This document shows, piece by piece, positions 1-7,947 of a DNA stretch of 64,000 bases. The first letter of the stretch is position 1. Every line of letters begins with the position of its first letter. The position numbers and the translations under genes were made by a program. The DNA comes from Sphingomonadales bacterium UBA6157 (lineage in GTDB: Bacteria; Pseudomonadota; Alphaproteobacteria; Sphingomonadales; Sphingomonadaceae). The notes under the pieces are model-generated. The model was not told the DNA's origin. It did no database searches and saw only the letters and a list, made by a program, of their open reading frames with translations. The stretch is taken from contig DIUN01000015.1 of assembly GCA_002423025.1 (NCBI GenBank), positions 1-64,000 of the forward strand, given 5' to 3'.

Positions 1-1148
1 CCCGCCTGCAGGTGGAGCACCCCGTAACGGAGTGCATCACCGGGCTCGACCTGGTGGAGCTGATGATCCGCGTTGCCGCCGGCGAGGCGTTGCCGTTCAC
101 GCAGGACGATGTGCAGCTCAACGGCTGGGCGCTGGAAACCCGCGTCTATGCCGAAGACCCGTATCGCGGCTTCCTGCCCAGCATCGGCCGCCTCTCGGTC
201 TGCCAGCCGCCGCTGGCCGGTCGCAACGGCGATTCGGTGGTGCGCATCGATACCGGCGTCATCGAGGGCGCCGAGATCTCGATGTTCTATGATCCGATGA
301 TCGCCAAGCTAATCACCTGGGCGCCGACTCGCGCACAGGCCATCGCCGCACAGGCCGATGCGCTGGATCGCTACCTGATCCGCGGAATCAGCCACAATAT
401 CGACTTCCTCTCGGCGATCATGGCGCACCCGCGCTTCCAGGCCGGCACCAATGTCACCACCGGCTTCATCGCCGAGGAATATCCCGAGGGCTTCGTCGGC
501 GCGCCGGTGGATGCCGAGACGCGCGTGGCGGTGGCTGCCGCCGCCGCTGTCATCCAGGCCATCGAGGCCGAGCGGGCACAGCTGATCGATGGCCAGCTCT
601 CCGGCACCGGCGCCGAATATGGCGAGGATTGGGTGGTGGAACTGGCAGGCGAGCAGATTCCGGTCAACGTCAATGGCGATGGCGACCGCTTCTCGGTGGA
701 GATGGCCGAGGGTGACGAAATCCGCGAGATCGATGTCGCCACCGATTGGCGCGTTGGCTCCTCGCTGTTCGAAGCCGAGATCGACGGCGTGCCGCGCGCC
801 ATCGAGCTGCTCAAGAAGGGCAGCGGCATGCAGATGACCACGCGCGGCGCCAGCCACCGCGTACGCGTGCTCACCCCGCGCGCCGCCGAGCTGGCGCGCT
901 TCATGATCCCCAAGGTCGCGCCGGACATGAGCAAGTATCTGCTCTGCCCGATGCCGGGGCTGGTGGTTTCCGTCGCGGTCGTCGAGGGCGAAAAGGTCGA
1001 GGCCGGCCAGGTGCTCGCCACTGTCGAAGCCATGAAGATGGAGAACATCCTGCGCGCCGAAAAGACCGGCACCATCTCCAAGGTGCTGGCCAAGGCCGGT
1101 GATTCGCTGGCGGTGGACGCGGTGATTCTGGAGTTCGAGGTCGTCTGA
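1..1148 (+). CDS. pccA: Acetyl/propionyl-CoA carboxylase alpha (biotin carboxylase/biotin carrier) subunit, 3' part
   Basis: This is the C-terminal part of the biotin-bearing subunit of an acyl-CoA carboxylase, most likely propionyl-CoA carboxylase. The subunit carboxylates biotin with ATP and bicarbonate and passes the carboxyl group to a beta subunit encoded elsewhere. The reading frame is open from the first bases, where it reads RLQVEHPVTE, the biotin carboxylase catalytic signature, so the real start lies upstream of the window. Next come the rest of the biotin carboxylase domain, a linker and BT-type domain, and at the C-terminus a biotinyl domain with EAMKMEN. The lysine to be biotinylated is encoded at 1035-1037. 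About 380 residues remain of a usual 660-670. The next gene is convergent and begins 8 nt beyond the stop. A methylcrotonyl-CoA or acetyl-CoA substrate cannot be excluded. Confidence 0.93.
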   Translation, partial: RLQVEHPVTECITGLDLVELMIRVAAGEALPFTQDDVQLNGWALETRVYAEDPYRGFLPSIGRLSVCQPPLAGRNGDSVVRIDTGVIEGAEISMFYDPMIAKLITWAPTRAQAIAAQADALDRYLIRGISHNIDFLSAIMAHPRFQAGTNVTTGFIAEEYPEGFVGAPVDAETRVAVAAAAAVIQAIEAERAQLIDGQLSGTGAEYGEDWVVELAGEQIPVNVNGDGDRFSVEMAEGDEIREIDVATDWRVGSSLFEAEIDGVPRAIELLKKGSGMQMTTRGASHRVRVLTPRAAELARFMIPKVAPDMSKYLLCPMPGLVVSVAVVEGEKVEAGQVLATVEAMKMENILRAEKTGTISKVLAKAGDSLAVDAVILEFEVV

Positions 1149-1156
1149 AGCTGAGG

Positions 1157-2293
1157 TTAGCGCCGCGTCTGCCGGGCGAACCATGGCCCGAGCCGGGCGA
1201 TCGCCTTCTCCACCCGGTCCGTGGACACGGCAAAGCTGAAGCGCATGAAGTGCCCGCCCTCGACGGGGTCGAAATCCAGCCCCGGCGCGGTGGCGACGCC
1301 GGTTTCCGCCAGCAGCTGCGTGCACAGCGCGATGCTGTCATCGGTCAGGTGGCTGATGTCCGCATAGATGTAGAAGGCCCCATCGGGCGGCGCGATGCGG
1401 CCAAGGCCCATCGCCGGCAGCGCCGCCAGCAGTAGCTCCCGGTTGCGCGCGTAAGTGGCGAGGTGGCCCTGCAGCTCCTCATGGCAATCCATGGCGACCA
1501 GCCCGGCGTGCTGGGCGAGGCTGGGCGGCGTGAGGAACAGGTTGCCCATGCGGGCGCGGGCTGCATCGATCAGCGCCGGCGGCACCACCAGCCAGCCGAG
1601 CCGCCAGCCGGCCATCGAGTAATATTTCGAGAAGCTGTTCACCACCAGCGCATCGGGCGCGTGGCGGAGCATGCTCTCTGTGGGGACGGTGTAGCTGAGG
1701 CCGTGGTAGATCTCGTCCGAGATGATGCGGATGCCGCGCGCCGCGCACACGGCGGCAATGGCGGCCAGCTCCTCGGGCGGGATGATCGTGCCGGTGGGGT
1801 TGGCCGGGCTGGCGAGGATGAGCCCGGCCGGCGCCGGCTCGAGCGCCGCCAGCGCCGCCGCTGTCACCTGGAAGCGCTCGGCCGGGCCGCAGGGCAGCTC
1901 AACCGGCACCATGTGCAGAGCCTTCAGCGTGTTGCGATACGCCACATAGCCGGGCCGGGCGAGCGCCACCTGGTCCCCCGGCGCGAACAGGCAGGACAGC
2001 GCCATGACAAACGCCGGCGAGGCGCCGCAGGTGAGGATGATCCGCTCAGGGTCGATCGTGAGCCCCTGCGTCTCGGCATAATGCGCCGCGATGCGCTCCT
2101 TCAGCTTGGGGCTTTCCCAATAGCCCATGCCATCACTGTCCAGCACCTCGTGCGCCGCGGCGATGGCCGCCGCCGGTGCGCCGGTGGAGGGCTGGCCGAA
2201 CTCCATGTGGATAACGGACTCGCCCGCCGCCGACATGCGGTGCGCGAGGCGGCTGATGGCGATGGCGTGGAACTGATCGATCTGGGCTGTCAT
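1157..2293 (-). CDS. PLP-dependent class I/II aminotransferase
   Basis: This is a fold-type I pyridoxal phosphate aminotransferase of 378 residues, close in length and motif order to aspartate/alanine-type class I enzymes. Visible motifs are ASPANPTG near residues 161-168 (substrate and cofactor asparagine), SDEIYHG near 192-198 (cofactor aspartate and tyrosine) and SFSKYYSMAGWRLGW with the Schiff-base lysine at about 223. The frame stays open a further 65 codons upstream, but that extension runs into the ada gene and lacks aminotransferase character. I therefore start at the ATG giving MTAQIDQFHAIAISRLAHRM. Substrate specificity cannot be read from the sequence. It is convergent with pccA and in the same orientation as ada, 43 nt downstream of ada's stop. 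Confidence 0.9.
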   Translation of the reverse strand: MTAQIDQFHAIAISRLAHRMSAAGESVIHMEFGQPSTGAPAAAIAAAHEVLDSDGMGYWESPKLKERIAAHYAETQGLTIDPERIILTCGASPAFVMALSCLFAPGDQVALARPGYVAYRNTLKALHMVPVELPCGPAERFQVTAAALAALEPAPAGLILASPANPTGTIIPPEELAAIAAVCAARGIRIISDEIYHGLSYTVPTESMLRHAPDALVVNSFSKYYSMAGWRLGWLVVPPALIDAARARMGNLFLTPPSLAQHAGLVAMDCHEELQGHLATYARNRELLLAALPAMGLGRIAPPDGAFYIYADISHLTDDSIALCTQLLAETGVATAPGLDFDPVEGGHFMRFSFAVSTDRVEKAIARLGPWFARQTRR

Positions 2294-2336
2294 GCCGCCA
2301 GCCTTACGCCAGTTTTCGGGCGCGGGGGAAGCGCCG

Positions 2337-3434
2337 CTAAACGAGCGCCGCGCCTTCATGCGCCAGCAGCCAGCGCTTGCGCTCGATGCCGCCGGCATAG
2401 CCGGTGAGCGCGCCGGACGCCCCGATGACACGGTGGCAGGGCACGACGATTCCGATGGGGTTGAGGCCATTGGCCAGCCCAACGGCACGGGCGGCGCCGG
2501 GCTTGCCGAGGCTGGCGGCTAGCGCGCCATAGCTGGTGGTGGCACCGGCCGGAATACGGCGCAACGCGGCCCAGACATCCCGCTGGAACGCCGTGCCGCC
2601 AGTCTCGATGGGGATGGCATCCAGAGCGCGCAGGTCTCCGCCGAAATAGGCATCGAGCGCGGCCAGGATGGCGGCCGGGGCCGGGCCTTCCGCCAGCGTG
2701 AAGCTGCCGTAGTGCCGGGCCAGCAGCCGGTGCAGCCGCTCCTCGAAATCATGGAAGTCCAGCGCCCGCAGCCGGCCCTGCTCGTCGGTGACCAGCAGGA
2801 TTTCGGCAACGGGCGAGGCAATGCGGCTGAGGATGAGGTGCATGGGGGAGGCTCCGGTGGTGCGCTTGCGGCGCGCGGCAGGGGATTCGCCATGGACGGC
2901 GGCGAAGACTTCGTTGAAGCGGCGGATGCTGCCAAAGCCGGCCTCGGCCGCCACCTGCGCCATCGGCATCTGCCCGGCATCGATGAGGCTGGCAGCCAGC
3001 GCCAGCCGCCGCGCCTGCGCCACCGCGACCGGCGAGACGCCAAGGTGGCGGGCGAACAGGCGGCGGACCTGCCGGTCCCCGACGCCGAGCTTGCCGGCCA
3101 GCGCTTGCAGCGGCGGCGCTTCCCCAGCTTGCTCGCCATCAAGCGCGCCGCCATCGATGAGGCGCAGCGCCCGCCGGACGCTGGCGGCACTGCCGAGCGC
3201 TGCTGGCGAGCCGGGCGCCGCCTCGGGCCGGCAGCGCTTGCAGGCGCGGTAGCCCGCAGCCTCGGCGGCAGCGGCGCTGGGCAGGAACAGGCAGTTTTCC
3301 GGTTTGGGGGTGCGCGCCGGGCAGACCGGGCGGCAATAAATGCCGGTGGTCTTCACCGCCGTGAAGAAGCGCCCGTCATAGGCCGGGTCCCGGGCCTGGA
3401 GGGCAGCATAGCAAGTGGCGGGCGGCGGCAGCAT
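2337..3434 (-). CDS. ada: Ada-type bifunctional regulator / O6-methylguanine-DNA methyltransferase
   Basis: This 365-residue protein has the full Ada layout. The N-terminal zinc/methyl-acceptor domain reads GIYCRPVCPART with a later CKRC pair, so all four cysteines are present. An AraC-type helix-turn-helix follows at about residues 85-190, and the C-terminal methyltransferase carries IVVPCHRVIG, whose cysteine accepts the alkyl group from O6-alkylguanine. Ada repairs alkylated DNA, and methylation of its N-terminal cysteine turns it into an activator of the adaptive response. The chosen start MLPPPATCYAALQARD sits directly ahead of the conserved N-terminal domain. The 56-codon upstream extension crosses the long palindrome at 3500-3615 and is not believed. 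Confidence 0.93.
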   Translation of the reverse strand: MLPPPATCYAALQARDPAYDGRFFTAVKTTGIYCRPVCPARTPKPENCLFLPSAAAAEAAGYRACKRCRPEAAPGSPAALGSAASVRRALRLIDGGALDGEQAGEAPPLQALAGKLGVGDRQVRRLFARHLGVSPVAVAQARRLALAASLIDAGQMPMAQVAAEAGFGSIRRFNEVFAAVHGESPAARRKRTTGASPMHLILSRIASPVAEILLVTDEQGRLRALDFHDFEERLHRLLARHYGSFTLAEGPAPAAILAALDAYFGGDLRALDAIPIETGGTAFQRDVWAALRRIPAGATTSYGALAASLGKPGAARAVGLANGLNPIGIVVPCHRVIGASGALTGYAGGIERKRWLLAHEGAALV

Positions 3435-3499
3435 GGCTCTGTGTAGCCGTACTGCCGCCGGGAGTCTGGCGGTTTTCGGACGTTGCTGTTTTCTGGAGT

Positions 3500-3615
3500 C
3501 ACTTGCAGTTGGGCGGCACCGGCCCGCTCCCCCGCCCGGCCACCCAGTTCCAGTGTAAGCTATGGGTGGCCGGGCGGGGGAGCGGGCCGGTGCCGACTCC
3601 ACTCAACTGCAAGTG
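3500..3615. repeat. Long nested palindrome between htrA and ada
   Basis: Two perfect inverted repeats are nested here. An inner 33-nt arm at 3514-3546 is exactly complementary to 3563-3595 around a 16-nt loop. An outer 12-nt arm at 3500-3511 matches 3604-3615, with 2 nt between arms on the left and 8 nt on the right. It lies directly after the htrA stop codon (3619) and upstream of ada. As RNA it would form a very stable hairpin. No T-tract follows on either strand, so it is not a standard intrinsic terminator, though it could block RNA polymerase or protect the htrA 3' end. Confidence 0.9.
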
Positions 3616-3618
3616 CCG

Positions 3619-5097
3619 CTAGCTGCGGCAGGCGAAGGTGCCGCTGGCGGTGAGGCCGCATTCCGCGCTCTGGCCGCTGCGGTTGAAGCGCAGGCTGGTT
3701 GCGCCGGCCGCCACCTGGCGCACGACATCCGCCACGGTGCGGGTCGGCTGGCCGCCCACGGCTTCGATCAGGTCCCCGGGCTTGAGGAAGCCGAGGCGCG
3801 CGGCGGGCGCGGCACCGGCGATCTCCACCACCACGACCCCCTGCTCGGGCAGGCCGACACCAAGCTCCTGCGCATAGGCCGGAGACAGATTGGCGACGGT
3901 GACGCCGGCGAGGATCGAACGGCCGGTGATCGGGGTGATCTGGCGCGGGGGCGTTTCGGGCGGCGGCGCCAGCGTCACCTGCACGGCTCGCTCGGTGCCG
4001 CCGCGCACCAGCAGCACGTCCAGCGTGCGGCCTACACCCTCGGTGGCGAGCGAATAGCGCAGCTGGCCACCATCAACGACTTCCTTGCCATCGACAGCGC
4101 GCAACACATCACCGATGCGGATGCCGGCCCTGGCGCCGGGGCTGCCGGGCACCACGGCGGTCACCAGCAGGCCGCCGGGGCGGTCCAGCCCAGCCAGTCG
4201 CGCGCTCTCGGCGGTGAGTGGCTCACCCTCCACGCCGATCCAGCCGCTGACCAGCTTGCCCTTGTCCGCGGCATTGAGGAACACGCGGACCATCTTGGAG
4301 GGAATGGCGAAGCCGATGCCGTTCGAGCCGCCCGAGCGCGAGAAGATGGCGGTGTTGATGCCGATCAGCCGGCCCTGCGCATCGAGCAGCGCGCCGCCGG
4401 AATTGCCGGGGTTGATGGCCGCATCGGTCTGAATGAAGAACTGCCAATCCGAGACGCCGATGCCGGTACGGGCGATCGCCGAGACGATGCCGGTGGTGAC
4501 GGTTTGCCCCACACCGAACGGGTTGCCGATGGCGATTGTGATGTCCCCCACTTCCGAGCGATCACTGTCTCCCATGCGGATGACGGGCAGCTTGGCGCCG
4601 CCGGTCTCGATCTTGAGCAGCGCCAGATCGAGCCGGGCATCGGCAAACAGCAGCTTGGCGGGGAACTCGCGCCGGTCCGACAGTGCCACCAGGATCTGGT
4701 CCGCCCCAGCGACGACATGGTTGTTGGTGATGATGAGGCCGTTGGGCGCGACGATGACACCGGAGCCGAGCGACTGCTGGACGCGCGGCTGCGGCGTGGC
4801 ACCACCGAAGAACTGGCGGAAGAACGGATCATCCATCAGCGCCGAGCGCTGGCGATCAACCCGGGCGGTGTAGATGTTGACCACCGCCGGCGCCGCGCGC
4901 TTGACGACGGGTGCAAAGGACGGGCTGACTTCCGAGGCGCTGTTCGGCACGGCGCGGACCAACGGCGTGGAATCCACCGGCGGCAATTGCGAAGCGATGG
5001 TGCCGCCGCCGGTCTGAGCATGGACGCCGAGCGCGATGAGCGCGCCGCCTAGCGCACCGAGCGCCGTTACGCCTGCAAGTTTGAACCGGTTCAACAT
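3619..5097 (-). CDS. degP: Do/HtrA-family periplasmic serine protease
   Basis: This is a 492-residue secreted protease and chaperone that degrades or refolds damaged envelope proteins in the periplasm. The N-terminus MLNRFKLAGV plus a hydrophobic stretch ending at VHAQ near residue 28 is a signal peptide. The trypsin-like domain has the whole triad: His127 in TNNHVVAG, Asp157 in RLDLALLKI and Ser233 in NPGNSGGA. Two PDZ domains follow (about 270-370 and 390-490). The 11 codons before MLNRF are open but do not suit a signal peptide. It is divergent from the glutathione transferase gene, with an 83-bp gap that should hold both promoters. The DegP versus DegQ/DegS label is not certain, but two PDZ domains favour Do/DegP. 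Confidence 0.95.
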   Translation of the reverse strand: MLNRFKLAGVTALGALGGALIALGVHAQTGGGTIASQLPPVDSTPLVRAVPNSASEVSPSFAPVVKRAAPAVVNIYTARVDRQRSALMDDPFFRQFFGGATPQPRVQQSLGSGVIVAPNGLIITNNHVVAGADQILVALSDRREFPAKLLFADARLDLALLKIETGGAKLPVIRMGDSDRSEVGDITIAIGNPFGVGQTVTTGIVSAIARTGIGVSDWQFFIQTDAAINPGNSGGALLDAQGRLIGINTAIFSRSGGSNGIGFAIPSKMVRVFLNAADKGKLVSGWIGVEGEPLTAESARLAGLDRPGGLLVTAVVPGSPGARAGIRIGDVLRAVDGKEVVDGGQLRYSLATEGVGRTLDVLLVRGGTERAVQVTLAPPPETPPRQITPITGRSILAGVTVANLSPAYAQELGVGLPEQGVVVVEIAGAAPAARLGFLKPGDLIEAVGGQPTRTVADVVRQVAAGATSLRFNRSGQSAECGLTASGTFACRS

Positions 5098-5180
5098 CTT
5101 CGATCCTGTCAGGGCTGTGCATTTGCCCAATTGCCGGTGGCCGCTGAAGCGCGGATGAACGTGCTGCAGGGAGAGTGGGA

Positions 5181-5801
5181 ATGAAACTTTGGCATTGCAA
5201 GGACGCGCGGTCGTTCCGGGTGCTGTGGGCGCTTGAGGAGCTGGGGCTGGACTATGAGCTGGAGGTTCTGCCCTTCCCGCCGCGCTGGATGCAGCCGGAG
5301 TTCCTGGAGATCAACCCTTTGGGAACAATCCCGTTTTTCGTGGATGGCCCGGCGCGGATGACGGAAAGTGCCGCGATCTGCGAATATCTGGCGGTCAAGC
5401 ACGGTACCGGGACGCTGGCCGTGAACCCCGATGAGGATGATTTTGGCAGCTATCTCAACTGGTTGCATCATGGCGAGGCGACCCTGACCTTTCCGCAGAC
5501 GCTGGTGTTCCGCTATGGCACGCTCGAACGGCCCGAGAAGCGGCTGCCGCAAGTGGTTGAAGATTATCGCAAATGGTTCCTGGCCCGCACGGCGCTCGCC
5601 GAGCGGACGCTGGCCGATGGGCGGGAGTTCCTCTGCGCCGGGCGCTTCACCGCTGCCGATATTTCGGTCGCCTATGCGCTGCTTTTTGCCGGCAACCTCG
5701 GGCATCTGGAGCTGGTGGGGGAGAATCTGCGGCGCTGGTGGAGCCGGCTGCAGGAGCGGCCGGGCTTCCGCGCGGCCAAGGCCCGGCAAGCGGCGGGCTG
5801 A
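5181..5801 (+). CDS. Glutathione S-transferase family protein
   Basis: This 206-residue soluble protein has the two-domain GST layout. The N-terminal thioredoxin-like half contains NPLGTIPFFVDG with the cis-proline and TESAAICEYLA, the glutathione gamma-glutamyl binding motif. The C-terminal half is all-helical, with AGRFTAADISVAYALLF near residues 158-174, the N-capping/hydrophobic staple region. An in-frame GTG lies two codons upstream, but the purine-rich AGGGAGA at 5169-5175 is correctly spaced for the ATG at 5181. It ends exactly where the convergent DUF952 gene ends. The substrate is unknown. Confidence 0.92.
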   Translation: MKLWHCKDARSFRVLWALEELGLDYELEVLPFPPRWMQPEFLEINPLGTIPFFVDGPARMTESAAICEYLAVKHGTGTLAVNPDEDDFGSYLNWLHHGEATLTFPQTLVFRYGTLERPEKRLPQVVEDYRKWFLARTALAERTLADGREFLCAGRFTAADISVAYALLFAGNLGHLELVGENLRRWWSRLQERPGFRAAKARQAAG

Positions 5802-6104
5802 TCAGGGATAGAGTGCGGCGCTCACCACTTCGGCCAGCAGCAGCGGCCGGAACAGGTGGGGAAACAGCTTGCCACCGCGCGCCGGCTCCCATTTCAGCGC
5901 CTCGCCCAGCCCTTCGGCATCAAGGGTGAGCGCCATCAGGCCGGCTTCGTCGCGGAACCATTTGGCGGCGGTGGCGGCGACTTCGTCGGGCGGCGAGATG
6001 TGGATGTAACCGTCCCGCAGATCATCCGGCGAGCCATGAAACACGCCGCTGGCCTGGAACGCACCCCATTCGGCCGCGCGCAGCAACTTGATGATCGGGG
6101 TCAT
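5802..6104 (-). CDS. DUF952 domain-containing protein
   Basis: This 100-residue protein matches the DUF952 pattern: an N-terminal KLLRAAEW, GVFHGSPDDLRDGYIHISPPDEV with the DGYIHIS core, and a C-terminal KWEPARGGKLFPHLFRPL. The family has an ADP-ribosyltransferase-like fold in some predictions, but no function is established that I can state. It starts 7 nt after the cyclophilin stop and is probably co-transcribed with it. The 26-codon upstream extension overlaps that gene and looks non-coding. Confidence 0.85.
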   Translation of the reverse strand: MTPIIKLLRAAEWGAFQASGVFHGSPDDLRDGYIHISPPDEVAATAAKWFRDEAGLMALTLDAEGLGEALKWEPARGGKLFPHLFRPLLLAEVVSAALYP

Positions 6105-6111
6105 GGCAGCC

Positions 6112-7023
6112 TCAGCGCGGTGGCGGGATGGTGGGGGTGTTGCCGGTGGCGCGGATGGGCACATTGACGTTGCACAGGTCAATGGCGCCGGCCGGGCGGA
6201 TGAAGAAGCCGGTGCGGTTGGCCCGTGCGTGGATGTAGCGGCGGAAGGTTTCGCTGGCGGTGTCCATCACTTCGTAGCGCGGCGCCTGCGCGGCCGGCAG
6301 GCTGCTGGCAAAGCGCGCGCCGGTGATGGGGGTGTGCTCGGCGGGCGTCGCGTAAAAGCCGAGCTCCGCCGTGCCGCGCGGCAAGGCGGCGTGCGCCGGC
6401 AGCCCGGCGACGATGCGGCCGACGAGCGCGATGTTGCGATCGAGCATGCGCGGCGCCTGGCCGATGATGGCGTAAAGCTCCGAGCCATCGCCGGTGTCCG
6501 GCGCATCCTCGCGGCCGACACCAACCGCGGCATAGCAATGCGCCAGCCAGGCGGTGCCGGTCTGGCGATCCTGCGCCACCGGCCAGCCACCGACAAAGCC
6601 CGGCTCGGCATAGGTATCAGGATAGCCCAGCGGCGTGATGGCGAGGCCGGCGGCAGGGCGCTCATATTCGGCGGGCAGCGGCGCGGGCTTGGGAGCGCCG
6701 GCCGGCGCCGGGCGGGCAGCCCATTGGATGACGTAATTGTCCTGCACCCGGGTGATGGCGCCGCCGCTGAAGCGGCCGGCGGCAACAATGGCGCGGATGG
6801 CGGCGATGTGCGCCGGGGCGAAGGCCGGCGCCAGTTCGATCGCCATCTGGCCGCGCGGCGTATCCATCAGCAGCAGATTTTCCGGGGCGATGGGGCGCCA
6901 GGCGGTGGCCGGAGCGGAGGCGACGATATCAGCCGGAGAGAGGGCGACTGCTTCTGCCGGCTTTGGCGGTGCTTGCGCTGCCGCGGGAATTGCCAGGGTG
7001 AGGGCGAGGAGGAAGCTGCGCAT
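6112..7023 (-). CDS. Cyclophilin-type peptidyl-prolyl isomerase, exported
   Basis: This 303-residue protein begins with a clear signal peptide (MRSFLLALTLAIPAAAQA), so it probably acts in the periplasm. The body is cyclophilin-like: DTPRGQMAIELAPAFAPAHIAAIRAIVAAGRFSGGAITRVQDNYVIQW corresponds to the usual start of the domain, and a later segment has GDGSELYAIIGQAP. The fold is expanded by proline/alanine-rich insertions, and the catalytic region is divergent from small PpiA proteins. It would assist folding of exported proteins. It sits between msrB (80 nt upstream) and the DUF952 gene (7 nt downstream). Isomerase activity is inferred from family only. Confidence 0.8.
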   Translation of the reverse strand: MRSFLLALTLAIPAAAQAPPKPAEAVALSPADIVASAPATAWRPIAPENLLLMDTPRGQMAIELAPAFAPAHIAAIRAIVAAGRFSGGAITRVQDNYVIQWAARPAPAGAPKPAPLPAEYERPAAGLAITPLGYPDTYAEPGFVGGWPVAQDRQTGTAWLAHCYAAVGVGREDAPDTGDGSELYAIIGQAPRMLDRNIALVGRIVAGLPAHAALPRGTAELGFYATPAEHTPITGARFASSLPAAQAPRYEVMDTASETFRRYIHARANRTGFFIRPAGAIDLCNVNVPIRATGNTPTIPPPR

Positions 7024-7103
7024 GACCCGAGAGTGGACGGGTGCGGTGGTGGAGGCAAGGGGGGCGTTCGCCGGCATGGCAGGCTGCTCCCCCACGCCGA
7101 AAC

Positions 7104-7466
7104 TCACTCCGGCTCGAAGGCCAGGGCAAGGCCATTGATGCAGTGGCGCATGCCGGTGGGCGCCGGGCCATCGGGGAAGATGTGGCCGAGGTGGCCCTCG
7201 CAGGCGGCGCAATGCACTTCGGTGCGGACCATGCCGTGGCTGGCGTCCGTCGTGGTGGCGACAGCGCCGTCCTCAGCTTGCCAGAAGCTCGGCCAGCCGC
7301 TGCCGCTGTTGAACTTGGTGGCGGATTTGTAGAGCAGCGCGCCGCAGCCGGCGCAGTGATAGTCCCCTGCCCGCTTCTCGTCGTTGAGCGGCGAGGTGAA
7401 GGGGCGCTCGGTGGCGTGTTCGCGCAGCACGGCGCGCTGGGCGGGCGTCAGGTCACGATCAGGCAT
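7104..7466 (-). CDS. msrB: Peptide-methionine (R)-S-oxide reductase MsrB
   Basis: This 120-residue enzyme reduces methionine-R-sulfoxide in proteins. It has two zinc-binding CxxC pairs (residues 38/41 and 86/89) and the catalytic cysteine at 109 in RHCINGLAL. SGSGWPSFW and GHLGHIFPDGP are the standard substrate-site motifs. The start MPDRDLTPAQ overlaps the 3' end of ruvX by 8 nt, implying translational coupling. A matching MsrA gene lies 3 kb away at 10486, so both sulfoxide stereoisomers can be repaired. Confidence 0.95.
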   Translation of the reverse strand: MPDRDLTPAQRAVLREHATERPFTSPLNDEKRAGDYHCAGCGALLYKSATKFNSGSGWPSFWQAEDGAVATTTDASHGMVRTEVHCAACEGHLGHIFPDGPAPTGMRHCINGLALAFEPE

Positions 7467-7947
7467 CTGGGGCTCCTGTGGGTAGGGCGGGGCGAGTGAG
7501 CGCATCGATTGCGCCTTGCAGGATATAGGCTGCGGCGAGCCGATCAACCCGCTCGGCGCGGCGGGCGCGGGACAGATCCTCGGCGATCATGGCGCGCTCG
7601 ACGGCTTGCGTGCTCCAGCGCTCGTCCCAGAGCAGCAGCGGCATCTCCAGCACTTCGAGATTGCGGGCCAGCGCCCGCACCGATTGGGTGCGCGGGCTGT
7701 CAGACCCATCCATGCTCAGCGGCAAGCCGAGGACGAGGCCCTTTATGCGCTCGGTCGCGATAAAGGCCTTCAGTTGCACGAGATCAGCCGAGAACTTGGT
7801 ACGGGCGATGGTGCTGTGCGGCGAGGCAAAGCTCCAGCCGGCGTCGCAGGTGGCAAGGCCGATGGTCTTGGTGCCGGCATCGAGCCCGGCCAGCCGCCCG
7901 GCATCGGGCAGCATGGCGGCAAACTCGGCCGGATTGGCGGTGATCAT
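7459..7947 (-). CDS. ruvX: Putative pre-16S rRNA nuclease / Holliday junction resolvase-like protein (YqgF)
   Basis: This is a 162-residue member of the YqgF/RuvX family with an RNase H-like fold. It starts its core with RLAGLDAGTKTIGLA (acidic residue Asp23), continues with KGLVLGLPLSMDGSDSPRTQSV, and has a second acidic motif in LLLWDERWSTQAVE. The family processes the 5' end of 16S rRNA precursor and was earlier described as a resolvase. The start codon overlaps the stop of the DUF3089 gene by 4 nt (ATGA), and its end overlaps msrB, so the three form a tight unit. Confidence 0.92.
   Translation of the reverse strand: MITANPAEFAAMLPDAGRLAGLDAGTKTIGLATCDAGWSFASPHSTIARTKFSADLVQLKAFIATERIKGLVLGLPLSMDGSDSPRTQSVRALARNLEVLEMPLLLWDERWSTQAVERAMIAEDLSRARRAERVDRLAAAYILQGAIDALTRPALPTGAPDA

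Noticed and set aside
3562..5052. 496-codon plus-strand frame opposite htrA
   Set aside because: Starts in the long palindrome and has typical antisense composition.
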